64,000 nucleotides of DNA, taken from Eremophila alpestris peregrina (taxonomy: Eukaryota; Chordata; Aves; Passeriformes; Alaudidae). A program made the translations under genes and the position numbers. Where the stretch lies: assembly GCA_009792885.1 (NCBI GenBank), contig WMCF01000025.1:2097343-2161342 (forward strand), given 5' to 3'. How positions within the stretch are numbered: position 1 is the stretch's first letter; every line of letters starts with the position of its first letter. Shown here in pieces: positions 61,706 through 64,000 of this stretch. The notes below the pieces were generated by a model. The model was not told where the DNA came from, made no database searches, and worked only from the letters and a program-made list of their open reading frames with translations.

Positions 61706-64000
61706 TAATAGTGTTTTTATATGGCCTTCAACAAAAATTTTTTTTTTCACCAGGAAAGATACACTCTATCTGTTGTGGAATGATTGATATATTCTGAAAG
61801 TTAAGGAAAGCTCCTGGATTTAGTAAGACCATCTGCAGATGGCTGTTGACAGAAGAAAAGAATAAATAGGCGACCAGTGAAAGCCCTGTAGCATTCTGTG
61901 GCAACTGACAAGTAGTTTTTCTTAATGCCTTTGAGGTTGTGGCAACTTTTCTCCTCTAAAACAATGTACCTCTGTGAGACTTTAGACTTGACCTGACATG
62001 CTTTTTAATAGAAAAGTAAATAAGTGGGAAAATATCAGCTTCAAATGACACCCTGCAACCATTGTTTAAGATCCCAAAAATACCGTAGTTCTTCCCTTTG
62101 CATGGAAGGTGACAGGCTCACAATGAATTCTTAGGAAATATTTTCCCTCTTAACCAGCTCTGGTCAGTAAGATTTTCTCTTGTTTTATTTTTAACAAACT
62201 GCTGGAAGTACCTCTTTGGGTAGCATAATGGACTCATTCAGGGCAGAAGGAAGGCATGGACTGGGAAGGGGGAATTGTTTGAATGTCAGTACAATTTACT
62301 TTTAGTGGCTTTGAGCAAAAGGTAAGAAGTTGTCATCTTTGCAAATGAAGATGTCCCATATCCATTAAAATGCTTTTGTTTTCTAATAATGTCTCTTTAC
62401 ATGAGATAGTTTTATAATTTACACCTTATGTCCAAATTTCATACAATAAAAATCTTATTTTTTTCCTATTGCATCAGGAGCTGTAGTGTCTTTTGATACT
62501 TCAGATGGATTCCTGTTAGCTCAACTGTAATTAAAAACATCTTTCAATCACTATGTGGACATGTCTGCTCAGAATGATATGGGACTTTCATTTCTTTGAA
62601 GAATTTTTGGTTATGATGTATTTGGGAATAATGATTTTGAAGTCCATGTTCAGTCATAAAGAATATACAGGTGATTCATTGTCTAAGTAAAAAAGAAAAG
62701 ATAAAATATGTTTGAAATTTGAAGACCTATCTTTAAGACTTGCCCATGTAATGAGAATACATTTTATGTGTATCAACAGTTTTATATTTATTTAGAAGTG
62801 TGCAGTGATCTCTTTCTGCAAGGAACAGATACATCTCCATCTTCATGGAACACTGAAGTCTAATTGCTTGGTGATAGGAGTACTGGATGTTGAAAACTTC
62901 TGTATTATTTTTACTGAGCTGTCAATAAGAGCTCAGAGTTGCAGGTGGCATTTTCAGTGACTTAATTTTGCCACAAAGGCTTGCAATGACTTGCCAAGAC
63001 ACTTGGCTCACTTTTCACAATAATCCAAATATGGACTGAGATATTTTATTAATTTGGGGGTTAACAAAAACTGCCTTTTGTTAGTACCATGAACTTTAGT
63101 GATTTTTAAATCTGGCACTTGGGCTGAAGTCTGCGCCACCATTCTTACAATTTAATAGTTATGTGTCCTTGGAACTATCTAAAGATAGAAGGATTGATGT
63201 ATATATCATCCTTGACCTCATTTTAACATTTACCATAATTTTCAAGCTCCAAGACTATGGTGGCCTTGTGAGAGATTTTTGTATATTGAACCAAGAACAT
63301 GGCTGAGTTTTTATCCTATTGAAATCAATACATCTTGTCTAGTTTATGTCACTTGCTACTATTTAATTATCTACAAGCAAGTCAAATTGATTACACAATT
63401 TAAAAACTTTACAGCTTTGAAGCAAAATGACTGAGCCTTTAGATTTGGCTAGGATAGCTATCAATGCTGGTAGCAAAATATAATTAATAAATTAATATTT
63501 TTGATTGGGAAGAACAGCTTTTAATAACTTTAAAGGAAATGACACAAGGAAATGATACAACTGTAGCTTGGAACTAAAATTCATCATAAGACTCGAAATC
63601 ATTGTTGGGGCTTGGCTTTTTCAATCTTCTGTCCCAATTTCTTGATTATCAGAGGAGCTTGTTCACATATGTATATATCTCTTCCCTGTGTTTTGAAGAT
63701 AAAAAGCAGTCTTAAAGTTTTGTCCCTTATTTCAACTTTTGTGATTATTGGTGGAGGAGATTTTAAGCTTGGGATAAAAACTGAGTGAAGTATCTGTGAA
63801 TATACTCCCAGATAAAAGGTTGGGTGAGCTTTTTTGCAAAAAGACATGTACAACTTGCATGCAGCATATGTATGTGCACACCTTGCATGAAAACTCTCTA
63901 GATACTGATAAAAATCCTTCAGCTCTCTAGGAGAAAAAAATGTAGTTCTTGCCCCTAAGAAGACATTTCATGGCTCTTTGTTTCGTATTTTTTTTAGAAT

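Larger units (their letters stand above)
37566..64000 (+). other. MOCOS: MOCOS intron 3, at least 26.4 kb, continues past window
   Basis: No exon encoding the next conserved MOCOS segment was found, so the intron is taken to run to the window end. It holds a 28-bp duplication (40059-40112), a palindrome (45168-45195), low-complexity tracts, CR1 fragments (54466-54590, 56995-57165, 60203-61705) and a solo LTR (51960-52587). In the remaining stretches, including 41000-45000, 46030-51950, 57170-60200 and 61710-64000, I see no gene or named repeat. If the protein-coding exon 4 is short or divergent it could have been missed. Confidence 0.7.

Overview
This looks like nuclear DNA from a bird, probably a songbird. 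Four things support that: many CR1 LINE fragments with the avian-type 3' end, a solo LTR of class II ERV type, a probable tRNA-Ile-derived SINE remnant, and one vertebrate gene with introns of tens of kilobases. The songbird placement rests on remembered repeat-family resemblance and is an inference.

Only one cellular gene is supported: the 5' part of MOCOS (molybdenum cofactor sulfurase), on the plus strand. It has a CpG-island promoter (about 7494-8035) and three coding exons: 7731-7854 with the start codon, 34799-34888, and 37499-37565. All splice sites are GT/AG and the phases join exactly into a 93-residue N-terminus plus two bases of the next codon. This N-terminus contains the YLDHAG and GNPHS signatures of the NifS-like, PLP-dependent desulfurase domain. 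The exon carrying the next conserved block was not found before position 64000, so intron 3 exceeds 26 kb and the rest of the gene lies downstream.

Layout. 1-1582 is a young CR1 LINE with an uninterrupted reverse-transcriptase frame that enters from outside the window, and it abuts a tRNA-like SINE scrap. 1633-7490 is intergenic and AT-rich, with G/T-rich tracts. 7494-8035 is the promoter and exon 1. Intron 1 (7855-34798) holds three CR1 fragments, a roughly 1 kb element with about 140-bp inverted arms (9675-10677), a 41-bp tandem duplication, a long poly-T tract and a GC-rich islet. Intron 2 (34889-37498) shows nothing I recognise. Intron 3 (37566 to the window end) holds a 28-bp tandem duplication, a 13-bp perfect palindrome, a solo LTR flanked by a 6-bp repeat (51960-52587), and three CR1 fragments including one of about 1.5 kb.

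No rRNA, intact tRNA, CRISPR or bacterial-type feature is present. The remaining open frames of 60-125 codons in the introns and intergenic DNA look like chance. The most unexplained object is the inverted-repeat element at 9675-10677.
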